A stretch of 64,000 nt of DNA from Omphiscola glabra (GCA_964017045.1 OZ024811.1:7279674-7343673); one strand, 5' to 3'; counted from the first letter of the stretch, positions 35,596 to 47,719 are shown. Notes: generated by a model from the letters alone, not told the origin. Translations and numbers: made by a program.

Positions 35596-35672
35596 GTTTT
35601 GCTAGCCACACCCCAAAACGGCCTCGACTGTAAAAGGTCATGCACGTGGAAAGCGGGTAAAGCGTGCATCAA
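35596..35672 (+). repeat. 77-bp exact direct repeat, copy 2
   Basis: Exact copy of 35267-35343, displaced by 329 bp. Flanks differ on both sides, so this is a dispersed duplication rather than an array. Confidence 0.95.
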
Positions 35673-36435
35673 GTCAACATGACCTTATCATTTCAGGTTG
35701 TTTTTTTTCCGAGACCTTTTCTAGTAATGACTTTACCTACAACGGAAATATTCCTGCAGGGGTTTGACCTGATCTCGTTAGGGTATCACATTCTGACCCA
35801 CCATTGCACTCTACTACACCATTCCGGTGCTGACGAGGTGTTCACGTGGTTTCATTGATAAAATCGTTTTGTTTTCATTTAAGAACTGCTGGGATTTCCT
35901 CCCCACCCCCCGCCCCCATACATCACTGAAGCCCTAACCTATTTATTACCAGTGAAAGAAAACGGGTGATTATTTTAACACCCTGAAGCCATCTTAAGTT
36001 CAACGAGAAACTAATCCGTTTTGGGCATTGGACATTTTTTTTTCAACACCGGGTCAAAAGTTTGAGATGGGAATGTGAAGATGTAAAACCTCCTTCCTGT
36101 TTCGTAGGATCTCATGCTTCTTTGATCAGAGTCCAGGCTCCTACCCCCTTGGTCGGAGTAAGAACTCCTGCCTCTTAAGTCGGAGTCGGAGCTCAAAGTT
36201 TATATTTATGCGGAAAATTGTAGTTTCAGATTATCGCTGGACAAATTGTTACTTAAATTAATTCTTGGATGACGTCATATATAGGAGTTGTGATAGTGTA
36301 TTAGGCTCCTGTCATACATCTGATGACCCCTTGATGTCCCGTAGAAAATATTGACTTTTGTATTTTAAGTGGTACATAATAATCCTATGGACTATCTTTT
36401 ATTGATGGAACAATCTAAGTTTTTGGGCAGGATTC
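35673..36435. other. Unique sequence, no gene seen
   Basis: No coding feature recognised. A short gtcggagta-like repetition lies at 36120-36190. Confidence 0.55.
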
Positions 36436-36840
36436 AAGTCTAGACTAGAGTCTTCCTGTAATCAGTGTGTCTATGCGTTAGACAAATTCAGTCTACGATC
36501 TTCCTATCATTGTGTACTTTAGACAAATCTAGACTAGAGTCTTCCTGTAATCAGTGTGTCTATGCGTTAGACAAATTTAGTCTACGATCTTCCTATCATT
36601 GTGTACTTTAGACAAATCTAGACTAGAGTCTTCATGTAATCAGTGTGTCTATGCGTTAGACAAATTTAGTCTACGATCTTCCTATCATTGTGTACTTTAG
36701 ACAAATCTAGACTACAACATTCCTATCATTGTATAAGTACTTTAGACAAATCTAGGCTACAACATTCCTATAATTGTATAAGTACTTTAGACAAATCTAG
36801 ACTACAATCTCCCTATCATTGTAGACAAATCAAGACTAGT
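36436..36840. repeat. Dimeric minisatellite, about 46-bp half-units in a 92-bp unit
   Basis: At the left, 92-bp dimers (tctagactagagtcttcctg half plus agtctacgatcttcctatca half) occur about two and a half times. At the right the array switches to single 50-bp type copies (ctagactacaacattcctat). Both half-types share agacaaat and ttcctat motifs. Confidence 0.88.
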
Positions 36841-37452
36841 GTCTATGACCTTTAACGTCGGTAATTCGGTCAAGAATATAGGTGATCTACTTCCGGTCAC
36901 ACTCTCTTAACGAGTGTACCAAACCCTAAGGCCAGTTTCGAATTCGCTAAAAAAACACTGATTTTGGAGTGAGAAATTCCTTTCTTCGACTTATTTGTTC
37001 ACAATTATTTCATATAGTGACGTAGCTAGGGTTAGTTACAAACAGGGGATGGGGATGGGGGGCGAAGATTTTCTCCGACCATTACACCAAACAAAAATTT
37101 GCCAAAAATACAACCCTAAGCCACCGATTCCACACGTGATGCATCGACAGTTCGATACATATTTGTGTCTGTTACATTAGCAAACATTGTATCTTACCTT
37201 TGTCCGCTTTTCCTATAAGACGATATAGGTATGTATGATGGTTGTTTTATTTTAACTTGATGAATTTCTCAAATTTCTCCTTTTAGCACTCTCTCATATT
37301 TTGGTTGCAACGTATGGTCACTGAAATATTGAGAATGATCGACTGGGTGGGGGGGGGGGTGTTAGATGGAGCTTGTGCAGTTTGGGGCAGGCGCGGGAAT
37401 TAGTGGGGATGAGGGGGTAAGAGGCACGTAAGGGATTAACGTGTGGTAACGT
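36841..37452. other. Unique sequence, possible repeat-element end
   Basis: At 37016-37035 the sequence tagtgacgtagctagggtta resembles the CAGTGGCGTAGCTAGG-type end of a common short transposon; no partner end was found. No gene recognised. Confidence 0.45.
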
Positions 37453-38556
37453 GGGGTTTAGCTTACCATCTCGGGAATACTTACGATCGCTAAGGTCCTT
37501 ATTCAGACTCTTGTTGTCAGAACTGATTGTTAAGATCGCTAAGGTCCTTATTCAGACTCTTGTTGTCAGAACTGATTGTTGAGATCGCTAAGGTCCTTAT
37601 TCAGACTCTTGTTGTCAGAACTGATTGTTGAGATCACTAAGGTCCTTATTCAGACTCTTGTTGTCAGAACTGATTGTTTAGATCGCCAAGGTCCTTATTC
37701 AGACTCTTGTTGTCAGAACTGATTGTTGAGATCGCTAAGGTCCTTATTCAGACTCTTGTTGTCAGAACTGATTGTTGAGATCACTAAGGTCCTTATTCAG
37801 ACTCTTGTTGTCAGAACTGATTGTTTAGATCGCCAAGGTCCTTATTCAGACTCTTGTTGTCAGAACTGATTGTTTAGATCGTTAAGGTCATCATTCAGAC
37901 TCTTGTTGTCAGAACTGATTGTTAAGATCGCTAAGGTCCTTATTCAGACTCTTGTTGTCAGAACTGATTGTTAAGATCGCCAAGGTCCTTATTCAGACTC
38001 TTGTTGTCAGAACTGATTGTTAAGATCGCTAAGGTCATCATTCAGACTCTTGTTGTCAGAACTGATTGTTAAGATCGCTAAGGTCATCATTCAGACTCTT
38101 GTTGTCAGAACTGATTGTTAAGATCGCCAAGGTCCTTATTCAGACTCTTGTTGTCAGAACTGATTGTTAAGATCGCTAAGGTCATCATTCAGACTCTTGT
38201 TGTCAGAACTGATTGTTAAGATCGCTAAGGTCATCATTCAGACTCTTGTTGTCAGAACTGATTGTTAAGATCGCTAAGGTCATCATTCAGACTCTTGTTG
38301 TCAGAACTGATTGTTAAGATCGCTAAGGTCATCATTCAGACTCTTGTTGTCAGAACTGATTGTTAAGATCGCTAAGGTCATCATTCAGACTCTTGTTGTC
38401 AGAACTGATTGTTTAGATCGCTAAGGTCATTATTCAGACTCTTGTTGTCAGAACTGATTGTTAAGATCGCCAAGGTCCTTATTCAGACTCTTGTTGTCAG
38501 AACTGATTGTTTAGATCGCTAAGGTCATCATTCAGACTCTTGTTGTCAGAACTGAT
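37453..38556. repeat. Large minisatellite, 49-bp unit
   Basis: About 22 copies of a 49-bp unit containing agactcttgttgtcagaact. Two alleles of one site (gtccttattc and gtcatcattc) are segregated. The first dominates the left half, the second forms a run at about 38180-38390. A second site (gcta/gcca/acta) varies independently. Confidence 0.96.
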
Positions 38557-38639
38557 GGCCTGCCACATGTCAGTGTCCAGGGCGCGGTGCTTTGTTTGAG
38601 ATGTGTTTTAACTGTCCGAAGCTCTTAAGCTTTTCAACG

Positions 38640-38810
38640 TTTTGTATTCCTTCCTGATATGCTTCACTATTTCTTCCTGTTATCTGTTCCATCATTTCAT
38701 CCTGTTATATCTAACAGCATCTCTCCTTGTTATATTTTCCATCCTTTCTTCCTGTATTTTGCTCCTCCTTGACTTCCTGTGTTATGTTCCACCATTTCTT
38801 CCTGTACTTT
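38640..38810. repeat. Degenerate minisatellite, about 25-35-bp unit
   Basis: Six decayed copies around ttcttcctgttat and ttccatcatttc. Confidence 0.6.
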
Positions 38811-39075
38811 TCCTTAAACACATTTTATATACTACACAATAATCTTCACCTATCTATTTTCTCTTATCCTTCTGTCATTCTGACATCTAGCTTAATTGCC
38901 TTCCCTGTTTGTTCTCCAGGATCAATCAAATAAAGTTAACCCCCCATCCCACCCCCTAACGATCCTCGCCTTTTCCGTTATAATTAAATCCCCGGTTTAA
39001 ACAAAATAAAATTACTTAACAGTTGATTTTTCTCGTTGTCCGTACACCTGTTGAAACCTTGGTCAGCTCCTCTGA

Positions 39076-39200
39076 CTTAATGTGTCTTTACGTGACTCCT
39101 AATCTTCTTGTGTATCGCGCTGTGATGTCATGGCGTCACAATGTGTCTTTACGTGGCTCTTAATCTTCTTGTGTCTCGCACTGTGATGCCATGGCGTCAC
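39076..39200. repeat. Two-copy tandem repeat, 61-bp unit
   Basis: Two copies starting atgtgtctttacgtg and ending catggcgtcac. Confidence 0.88.
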
Positions 39201-39479
39201 AAAATTAAAATTAAAACCTAACACAAAATCCATGTTTTGATAAAAATCATTCTTAATCATAAACGACGTGCTGTGAACGGAATGTTCAGTTCTTTGACCC
39301 CGGGGGGGGGGGGGGGGGTCAGGGGTCATTAGAAAAGTTTACTTATATCTCAAATGTTGAGTATGATCAAAATACGTTCCTCCACGATTGCATATGTAAA
39401 TGTTTGTATCTTTGGTCTAAGCCATTTGAGAGTGTAGACATGGTGCAGGATTGCAAGCACTTTAGTTGAAATGCCATAT

Positions 39480-39960
39480 CTGAATAGTAGAAGTCTGGGT
39501 GAATAGTAGAAGTCTGGTTGAAATGTCTGAATAGAAGAAGTCTGGTTGAAATGTCTGAATAGTAGAAGTCTGGTTGAAATGTCTGAATAGTAGAAGTCTG
39601 GTGAATAGTAGAAGTCTTCGTGAATAATAAAAGTCTGGGTGAATAGTAGAAGTATGGGTGAATAGTAGAAGTCTGGGTGAATAGTAGAAGTCTGGTGAAT
39701 AGTGGAAATCTGGGTGAATAGTAGAAGTCTGGTGACTAGTAGAAGTCTGGGTGACTAGTAGAAGTCTGGGTGAATAGTAGAAGTTTGGGTGAATAGTAGA
39801 AGTCTGGGTGAATAGTAGAAGTCTGGGTGAATAGTAGAAGTATGTGTGAATAGTAGAAGTCTGGGTGAATAGTAGAAGTCTGGGTGAATAGTAGAAGTCT
39901 GGTGAATAGTAGAAGTCTGGGTGAATAGTAGAAGTCTGGTTGAAATGTCTGAATCGTAGA
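39480..39960. repeat. Minisatellite, 19-bp unit with 28-bp variants
   Basis: About 23 copies of gaatagtagaagtctgggt. Near both ends longer copies include tgaaatgtct. Confidence 0.93.
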
Positions 39961-40021
39961 ACTATTTTACTAAGCCCACTTTTTTGTCACCATAAGGGGT
40001 GTGCGTATGCACCGGGTGTTG

Positions 40022-40518
40022 GGCGGTGAGTTGAGGCTCCTGTCTTAAGTTCACTCACTTGAAGGGTGGGGGCGGTGAGTTGAGGCGCCTGTCTTAAGTT
40101 CACCCACTTGAAGGGAGGGGCGGTGAGTTGAGGTGCCTGTCTTAAGTTCACCCACTTGAAGGGTGGGGGCGGTGAGTTGAGGCGCTTGTCTTAAGTTTAC
40201 CCACTTGAAGGGTGGGAGGCGGTGAGTTGAGGTGTCTGTCTTAAATTCACCCACTTGAAGGGTGGGGGGGGGCGGTGAGTTGAGATGCCTGTCTTAAGTT
40301 CACCCCCTTGAAGGGTGGGGGGCGGTGAGTTGAGGCGCCTGTCTTAAGTTCACCCAATTGAAGGGTGGGGGGCGGTGAGTTGAGGCGCCTGTCTTAAGTT
40401 CACCCACTTGAAGGGTGGGGGGCGGTGAGTTGAGGCGCCTGTCTTAAGTTCACCCACTTGAAGGGAGGGGCGGTGAGTTGAGATGCCTGTCTTAAGTTCA
40501 CCCACTTGAAGGGTGGTA
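40022..40518. repeat. Minisatellite, about 49-bp unit
   Basis: Ten copies of a unit including gtgagttgaggcgcctgtct and cacttgaagggtgggg. The length varies with the G run. Confidence 0.95.
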
Positions 40519-40644
40519 ATTCTGAGAGATAACTTATTGACGAGTTCTCGGTTTATGCGTAGGGAGTTGTCGTCTGCTGAGGCAGTTGTGAGCTTTTGTA
40601 ATCCGACTAGGAACGAAGCGGGAAATCCGCGTATTATTTCATGT

Positions 40645-40810
40645 ATAAATGTCCGATTTGATGTACAGATGTATGATTTGATGTACAGATGTATGATTTG
40701 ATGTAGAAATGTATGGTTTGTTGTACAAATGTATGCTTGATGTACAAATGTTTGATTTCATGTACAAATGTATTATTACATGTATAATTTCATGTACAAA
40801 TGTATTATAT
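40645..40810. repeat. Minisatellite, 20-bp unit
   Basis: About eight copies of gatgtacagatgtatgattt, more diverged to the right. Confidence 0.88.
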
Positions 40811-41046
40811 GGAGAGAATTGAGTAAAATTAAAATTCATTGCACACAAAATGTCCATGTTGGCCCCGCTTCTCAAATGTGTACATGTTTACAAGTTGTGT
40901 GTACGATTAAACGATGACTAACTATAAGAATTATTTTAAAGAGTAAAATTTGTTGACAGTTTTCTTTGGGAAAAAACAATCTGCAAACAAAAATCTATAT
41001 TCGTAATCAAGTTTTCTATTTGCTAATGTATTTTTCCTGAATAAGG

Positions 41047-41265
41047 AAGGTCACATCGTTGAAATCAGCTATTTTAGGTTACATCTCTGAAATAAGCAGT
41101 GTTAGGTCACATCGTTGAAATAAGCTGTCTTAGGTCACATCTCTGAAATAAGCAGTGTTAGGTCACATCTCTGAAATAAGCAGTGTTAGGTCACATCTCT
41201 GAAATAAGCTGTCTTAGGTCACATCTCTGAAATAAGCTGTCTTAGGTCACATCTCTGAAAGAAGC
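41047..41265. repeat. Minisatellite, 28-bp unit
   Basis: About eight copies of a 28-bp unit including ggtcacatctctgaaataag, with cagtgtt and ctgtctt ends alternating in short runs. Confidence 0.93.
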
Positions 41266-42235
41266 TATATTAAATCAAAGTTAAATATTACATGGGAAAA
41301 GCTTACATTTTTAAATTCTAAATGTTGGGGTCCAATCTGACTGCATGAATGGTTGTATTCTCGATTCCTTAATTTACCTTTAGATACTGATCATATAAAG
41401 CAATTATATTTGGGTTATGGAACCATGTCTTGTTAAGTGATATTTTTTAAAAAATGATCACTTTCCAAAGTTCGATAAATTGCTGGACATCACATTGCCA
41501 CAACGTCTCGTGTGTCAGTGAGTGATGTGTGTATCATACTCTAATACATTTCCGTTCCATGTTTTCAGTTTCTTCTGAGCGGAAGTGGCACCACGTAGTT
41601 TAACTTCCGGTGTCGCGGAAGTATTTTGGATAATGCTATGTTTAAATGGTTTCTTGTTTTCTGTGGTAGCCATCCCCCCCTTTTCCACTTACCCACACAT
41701 ACACACACACACACATACACACACACTACTCTTCCACGACACACTCCCCCATACTTTTAGCCACTACATTTCTAATTATTCCGTATATATTTAAGCAATA
41801 TAAATTTCGATTCCAGTATTTCTGAATCGAATTTTTCATTTGATATTTCCCTAAAATGATTTTTTAAAGGCATAATCGGAAGATAATCAATTCTTAACTA
41901 CGATGAATGAAAGATCTATGATATGAAAGGTTTATAATATGAATATCTATGAATGTGGATTTTGAAATAGATTAGATGACGTATTAAACACACAGTGTTA
42001 TTCGGGATTCCGGTATGTTGTATTTTCTAGACATCAAGAGATCTTATAATTACTGGGGGAGAAAAAAGAATAACTCTTGCCATGGATAATCCCATGAGCG
42101 TAGCAGCATTCATGAATCCTTAAATCCATGGCTTTGCTATAATTACTTTGCCCCCACCCCGGACAATAGTGTGGTATACATGCAACTATCTCTGTTATGA
42201 CGGCTACTCGGTGATGCTACCATGACCGTATAAAT
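41266..42235. other. AT-rich unique sequence with (CA)n
   Basis: A (ca)n-type microsatellite lies at 41694-41727. No coding feature recognised. Confidence 0.6.
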
Positions 42236-42431
42236 CAGCGGTTCTCAGCCTGTGGGTTGCGACCTCTTTGGGGGTCGAACGACCCCTTCCCAGGGGTCGC
42301 CTAAGACCATCGGAAACACATATACTCTACAGTTATGAAGTAGCAACGAAAATAATTTTGTTGTTGGGTGTCGCAACAGCACGAGGCACTGTATTAAAGG
42401 GTCGCGGCCTTAGGAAGGTTGAGAACCACTG
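42236..42431. mobile_element. Short hAT element of the SPIN/OposCharlie/URR1 type
   Basis: The 196-bp element has inverted ends: cagcggttctcagcctgtgg at the left, and a right end that reads cagtggttctcaaccttcct on the minus strand. Inside are gggggtcgaacgacccctt, ggggtcgcctaagaccatcg, and ttatgaagtagcaacgaaaa, then ctgtattaaagggtcgcggc. These blocks, in this order, are what I remember of the SPIN/URR1-type hAT elements of mammals and other vertebrates. It is a deletion derivative without any transposase. The expected 8-bp target duplication is not clear (gtataaat left, gttgtaaa right), suggesting age. Confidence 0.85.
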
Positions 42432-43780
42432 GTTGTAAAGATCAAGAATGACATTTTTTCAAGATTTATTTTTTTGTTTACATCGCTCGCAATCTTGAGC
42501 ATCTGCCCTTGAAATTGTTCACTTGTTCAAAATTGCATGAACTTGAATTTTATAATAATAAAAAAACATGTTATTATTAAGAACGTTTGTGTTTTTCTTT
42601 GAGAAGGTTCCATTTGCGTAGCCGGTCTTCCAAGATAGTCTGTTGAAAACACTTGAGTTGAGTCATTATGAAAGCGGTGAGGCTTTGTATCTTCAAAGAC
42701 AAGAGATATCAATTGATACAAGTGAGTTTGTTGACTCATCTTATGCTGAAGAAGCCGTTTTGCTTTGAGAGTTAACTTCTTTCTTCTACAAAGAACGAAG
42801 GGTCTGTCTGCATGTCGGTAGAGATTAATCGATGTTGTGGCTGGTGTGTCCCACTAGTGAACTCTTATAGCAGTGGGAGTGAGCTTATGGCACGCCTGAT
42901 CCAGGTGACACGCAGTGCACATTCTATAGGCACGCGTCCCATGTGGCCCTGCCAAGTCGCCTAACTGGAACCTCAGTATTCAGGCTTAATTTCAGTCTTG
43001 ACATTTGCAAAAGTGGTTTCTGGTGTGCAGTTTGGGGAACTTGGCCTCTCGATTGCTTGTTCTGTTGTATAACATTGGATTATCATCGAAGAGTTAACTC
43101 TGCTGGTTTATAACACAGACTTATTGATATACACACCAAAATCGCGTTCATATCCACCTTATAGGACCACACACTTTTCCATAGTTTTAAATGTGCACTT
43201 AGATCAATCTATCTATCTTACATGACAACACAAGTTTCACTAAGTTTTATATGTGCACTTACATTAACCATATGCCCCCAAGTCTCCTATTGCTTAGAAT
43301 CTGTCTAAAGAGTTCTTCTTCCCTAAACGGAGTTCTTCCCCTTTGCGCCCGTGCAGTTTAATCAGATTTCACAGTAATCCAAACAGTGTGGCGCCCACAC
43401 TTCAGTGTTTTCATATGCACACAAGCCGGGGCATTATCTCCTTTTGGCTGCAGAGTTCCCACCACAAAAAAGTTGTAAATACAACATGCGCTGGAAAACA
43501 AACACCAGCTCAGGGGAGATCAACGCATCTTGGTAATTGTTTTTCCTGGCTGTCTGTTTCCGGTGCAAAGTTTCTGGTAAACAGCTTTCGGCGCGTGCGC
43601 ACCCATGCCTGGCGGTGCCGTCAAATGTGTGGGGCTCTGGTTCAGTGTCGGGAACTTATCCTGGTTACAAGGGAAACAATAAGCCATTACCGGTATGTAG
43701 AGTTATGTCACTTGGCATCAGATCTAACTTGTGCGGGAGATGTTGGGTGTATCTGGGGCAGAGGCGAAAGGGTATGTGTG
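42432..43780. other. Unique sequence, no gene recognised
   Basis: A 173-codon plus frame (43343-43864) has no recognisable domain, and a G run interrupts its end. Two similar copies of a tatgtgcactta-containing segment occur near 43190-43265. Confidence 0.45.
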
Positions 43781-43955
43781 TGTTGGGGGGGGGGGGGGTT
43801 AATGAGCGTCATTTCTGGACAATGGCAAGTTTGCTATAGTAGAAGCGGATGGCAAGAAATCTGAGCCTGCGATAGGGGACTAAACCCTAGTTACGCCACT
43901 GTTTGAGCGGTGTTTTCGTTTTTTTTTTTTTTTTTTTTTTGGGGGGGGGGGGGTA
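43781..43955. other. Poly-G and poly-T/poly-G tracts with possible transposon end
   Basis: A G run of about 13 lies near 43786-43798, and a T run of about 22 followed by a G run of about 13 at 43919-43953. Between them, ccctagttacgccactg (43885-43901) is the inverted form of a CAGTGGCGTAACTAGGG terminus, without a visible partner. Confidence 0.5.
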
Positions 43956-45009
43956 TCTTATGGAGACTGATCCTAATAAATATTGTCCATTTAGGGATTT
44001 ATTAAAAAAATGTTGCATTTTATGTTGTTCTGTTACCATGGGACGTCTAACCAAAAGACGTCACGAAGACGTCCTATGTCTGGAAGCCTCCCAGCTGTCC
44101 AATGAGTTCCGCGGGCAATTCATTGGCTATATAGGTTCTGGTGTAATCGAAATATTGTATCTGCTGTCTTAAATAATGTACGTCAAAAAATATGCTGGAT
44201 TATTATTTTAAGATTGTAATCAGGCGGATCATAAGTCGATGCTGTATTGACTAGGAGTTTATAATGGGTTTAAGGCAATGGGGGTGTGTGTTGGAGCTTT
44301 CGATAGTGTGTGTTAGTTAATAAGGGAATGTGTGTTATAAATTTCAGGATTGTGTAGTAGAGGATGTGTCAATATACAGACTTGTTTCGTAAAGAAATGG
44401 CAAATTCATTTTTTTTTTAAATACGAGTTAATGATTTTGACACAAGTCATTGGACAAAAGTTAAGTCAATAAACAAAGATAAGGAAGACAGTGTAAAAAA
44501 ATACAGGGAGATAAATCTGTCAGGTGAACTGTCCATAAATCAGACCACACCGGTTTCACGTCAAGTTTGTTTTTCCAATATTGCAGCATTTTGAGTTTAC
44601 TCTGGGGGTGCTGGTTATGTTCGGGGGATGCAATGGACGCCACATGACGCCTTGCATACTCATGGGGGTCGGTCTTGTAGATGTGGAGATTTTCATTACT
44701 AGTGGCCCATTAAAACAAATATGAAAAGAGTCTATCATTTCTGTATTAAAATATATGCAACGCTGTAAAATTACTATTGATCTATAAAATACAGAGGCAT
44801 GCAATCAAAGTTATTGTATATTTTAGAATCTGTAAGAAATCTGTAGGATTTAAGTAGGAATATTAATCCACCTACTTCACCGTCTGGTGTTTAGCAAACG
44901 CCAAGAAAGGTAGCTTGGGTTCCTTCTGTGGGAGTTGTCTGCATTATCAAGTCTCCATTCAGCAACATTCTCTGCATTGTACTGCGTCTGATGTCTGCAT
45001 TCGTTCTAT
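43956..45009. other. Unique sequence, no gene seen
   Basis: AT-rich single-copy-looking sequence with short frames only. Confidence 0.55.
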
Positions 45010-45576
45010 CACGCATTGCTCTCATGGTGGGTCTTCCAGCTACGCTCCTTGATAAAATTCAAAAAGCACAGAATAATGCGGCTCGAATTTTTCTTCGTAA
45101 ACGAAAATTCGACCATGCTAAAACTCTTCTGAGAGAACTGCATTGGCTGCCGGTCCGCGCTCGCCTAGAGTACAAAATTGCAACTCTGTGCTACCGCTGC
45201 TTGCATGACCTGGCGCCGTCCTATCTCCAAGCGCTCATGACGCCTAATGTAACCACTAGACAATTCCGCTCATCCGATAGTGGCAAACTCTCGATACCGC
45301 GTGTTCGACTTGAGACTTACGGAAAGCGCACGTTCGCATTTGCTGGCCCAACCATTTGGAACACCCTTCCTGACGCTCTCAGACACAGCCAGATGCTGGA
45401 GTCCTTCAAGACAAATTTAAAAACTCATCTATTTCGCAAACACCTTATGGGGTGAAGTTGTCTACCATCTTTTTCAGCTAGTGATTAACTCCCAGCTTTG
45501 TTTTTGTACCGCGCTTCGAGCCTTTGGGGATGAAGCGTGATTTTTCAAATGATCTTTATTATTATTATTATTATTT
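45010..45576 (+). mobile_element. 5'-truncated LINE with (ATT)n tail
   Basis: It consists of an RT C-terminal frame, a short 3' UTR containing gtaccgcgcttcgagcc, and a (att)n tail at 45556-45576. The ORF is still open, so the insertion is fairly recent, but the endonuclease and catalytic RT parts are missing. The left border is approximate. The 3' tail type is typical of several animal LINE clades, so the clade is left open. Confidence 0.85.
45016..45455 (+). pseudogene. LINE reverse transcriptase C-terminal fragment
   Basis: About 146 residues of an intact frame: GLPATLLDKIQKAQNNAARI, then FDHAKTLLRELHWLPVRARL, CLHDLAPSYLQAL, a basic region, and TFAFAGPTIWNTLPDALR followed by FKTNLKTHLFRK and a stop. 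This is the conserved thumb and C-terminal region of non-LTR retrotransposon RTs. The YADD catalytic core is absent, so it cannot encode a working enzyme. The frame continues upstream to 44928 but that part does not look homologous. Confidence 0.9.
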
Positions 45577-45675
45577 CTGTGTGGGTCTTTTTAGTGGTTT
45601 CAGTTTACCTTGGATGTTCTTCTGAATTCAGTCCTGTAAAGTGAGCTATCTTGGCTTTCAAGGGACCTTAAATTA

Positions 45676-46268
45676 CACCTACAGTGACATACCGTCAAAC
45701 CTACAGTGACGTGCCGCCAAACCTACAGTGACATGCCGGCAAACCTACAGTGACATACCGGAAAACCTACAGTGACGTGCCGGCAAACCTACAGTGACGT
45801 GCCGGCAAACCTACAGTGACATACCGGCAAACCTACAGTGACGTGCCGGCAAACCTACAGTGACATGCCGGCAAACCTACATTGACATACCGGCAAACCT
45901 ACAGTGACGTGCCGGCAAACATACAGTGACATGCCGGCAAACCTACAGTGACATACCGGCAAACCTACAGTGACGTGCCGGCAAACATACGGTGACGTGC
46001 CGGCAAACCTATAGTGACATGCCGGCAAACCTACAGTGACATACCGGCAAACCTACAGTGACGTGCCGGCAAACATAGGTGACGTTCCGGCAAACCTACA
46101 GTGACATGCCGGCAAACCTACAGTGACATACCGGCAAACATACAGTGACGTGCCGGCAAACCTACAGTGACATGCCGGCAAACCTACAGTGACGTGCCAG
46201 CAAACCTACGGTGACGTGCCGGCAAACCTACAGTGACGTGCCAGCAAACATACGGTGACGTGCCGGCA
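45676..46268. repeat. Minisatellite, 22-bp unit
   Basis: About 27 copies of a 22-bp unit including aaacctacagtgacgtgccg. The gacgtgcc and gacatacc/gacatgcc forms recur in a loose A-B-C order, so a 66-bp higher-order period is likely. Confidence 0.95.
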
Positions 46269-46396
46269 ACAGCTCAAGTTTGCTAATTCCAATCGGTGCC
46301 TGGGTTTTATAATGGAGAGTTCATTAGCCAAAACATCTTGGCACTCGGTCGTATCAAATACATGGGCAAATCTAAGCTATATGTGTGTGATTTTTC

Positions 46397-46543
46397 ATAT
46401 TTAGTTCATATTTAGTTCATATTTAGTTCATATTTAATTCATATTTAGTTCATATTTAGTTCATATTTAGTTCATATTTAATTCATATTTAGTTCATATT
46501 TAATTCATATTTAGTTCATATTTAGTTCATATTTAGTTCATAT
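46397..46543. repeat. Minisatellite, 11-bp unit
   Basis: About 13 copies of agttcatattt, with aattcatattt variants placed irregularly. Confidence 0.95.
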
Positions 46544-47534
46544 GGAAGATGTTCAATATTTAATTTTTTTAATTATACATGCCCCCCCCTCCCCCCCCCC
46601 CCCCTTTTCCACTTTTCTTTTCCAACAATGAAAATAAAAAACTCCTGGTCTTATCCAACGCCTCATAACTGGGTTATATATCCATACTCTCATTAAAATA
46701 GTTCCGTAGTTTGTCACAAGCAGACGATTTACCTCTGAAATCGATATCGCCTCGTTCACACCCCTTCTCCCCACACAATCGCTTCAGTTATTGAACTTAC
46801 CGGAAACATTAAGTTTCAACTGATGAAATAGTTTCAAGATTGCTGGCGTGTAGGTCTCGCGTGACTTTCGCGTAGAATCGCGTTATCTCATTGCGGCTCT
46901 AACTACACCCCATTGTTCCATTGCATTTTGGGATACGAACATTGCTTTAAATCTTGCTATCCCATAGGGAAATCACTTAAATTCTCATTTATTGTATGCA
47001 CCGCTACTCCTCTGATATTAAACATACCCTAAAAAGAGTATTTTTTCTTTTACTTAACTTTTTTAATAAACCTCATTTCTACATTCACATATTTCCTGAA
47101 TATATACCAGTAATCACTTTTACTTCAACAGAATTAATACTGCACCAGCAATGTGAACCCTTTCATAAATATGATCGATTTTCAAACTGCCTGCAAATTA
47201 ATAGTCAAATTGTTACGTAATTGTTCCAAAACTACTTTTGATTTATTTTCTTCCCAAAATCAACATGACCGTAAAATGCTTTGCACCCGTAAATATCTAT
47301 TGTCGATATATGAGGCTTATATTAACCATTCGTTTCTGTCTCTTTCTATATATTCTTTATCTGATCTATCTGTTACTAGTGATTCCAGTCACTGGGGGTT
47401 AATTATAGCTTGCCCGGAACTGTGTCCTTACAGTTGTTTTCTATTGAAGTGGAACTTTGTCAAAGATAATTCATATCCATCGATTCTTCAAATACAATTG
47501 CAAGTCTTAACATATTATCCTAGCGAATCTCTAT
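46544..47534. other. Unique sequence with poly-C tract
   Basis: C runs lie at about 46581-46604. The 135-codon frame at 47153-47560 runs into the next array and shows no domain. Confidence 0.55.
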
Positions 47535-47668
47535 CTAGCAGTTCTAACAACTGTGTCTAGCAGTTCTAACTACTGTGTCTAGCAGTTCTAACAACTGTGT
47601 CTAGCAGTTCCAACTACTGTGTCTAGCAGTTCTAACAACTGTGTATAGCAGTTCTAACAACTGTTTCC
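47535..47668. repeat. Minisatellite, 22-bp unit
   Basis: Six copies containing gtctagcagttctaac, with aact/tact variants alternating. Confidence 0.93.
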
Positions 47669-47719
47669 TTTCGATCTACAATGTAACATACACATCTCAA
47701 CGGTAATTTTTGAATACGG

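Noticed and set aside
43343..43864. 173-codon open frame
   Set aside because: No recognisable domain, no convincing splice sites or signal, and its end overlaps a poly-G run; likely chance.
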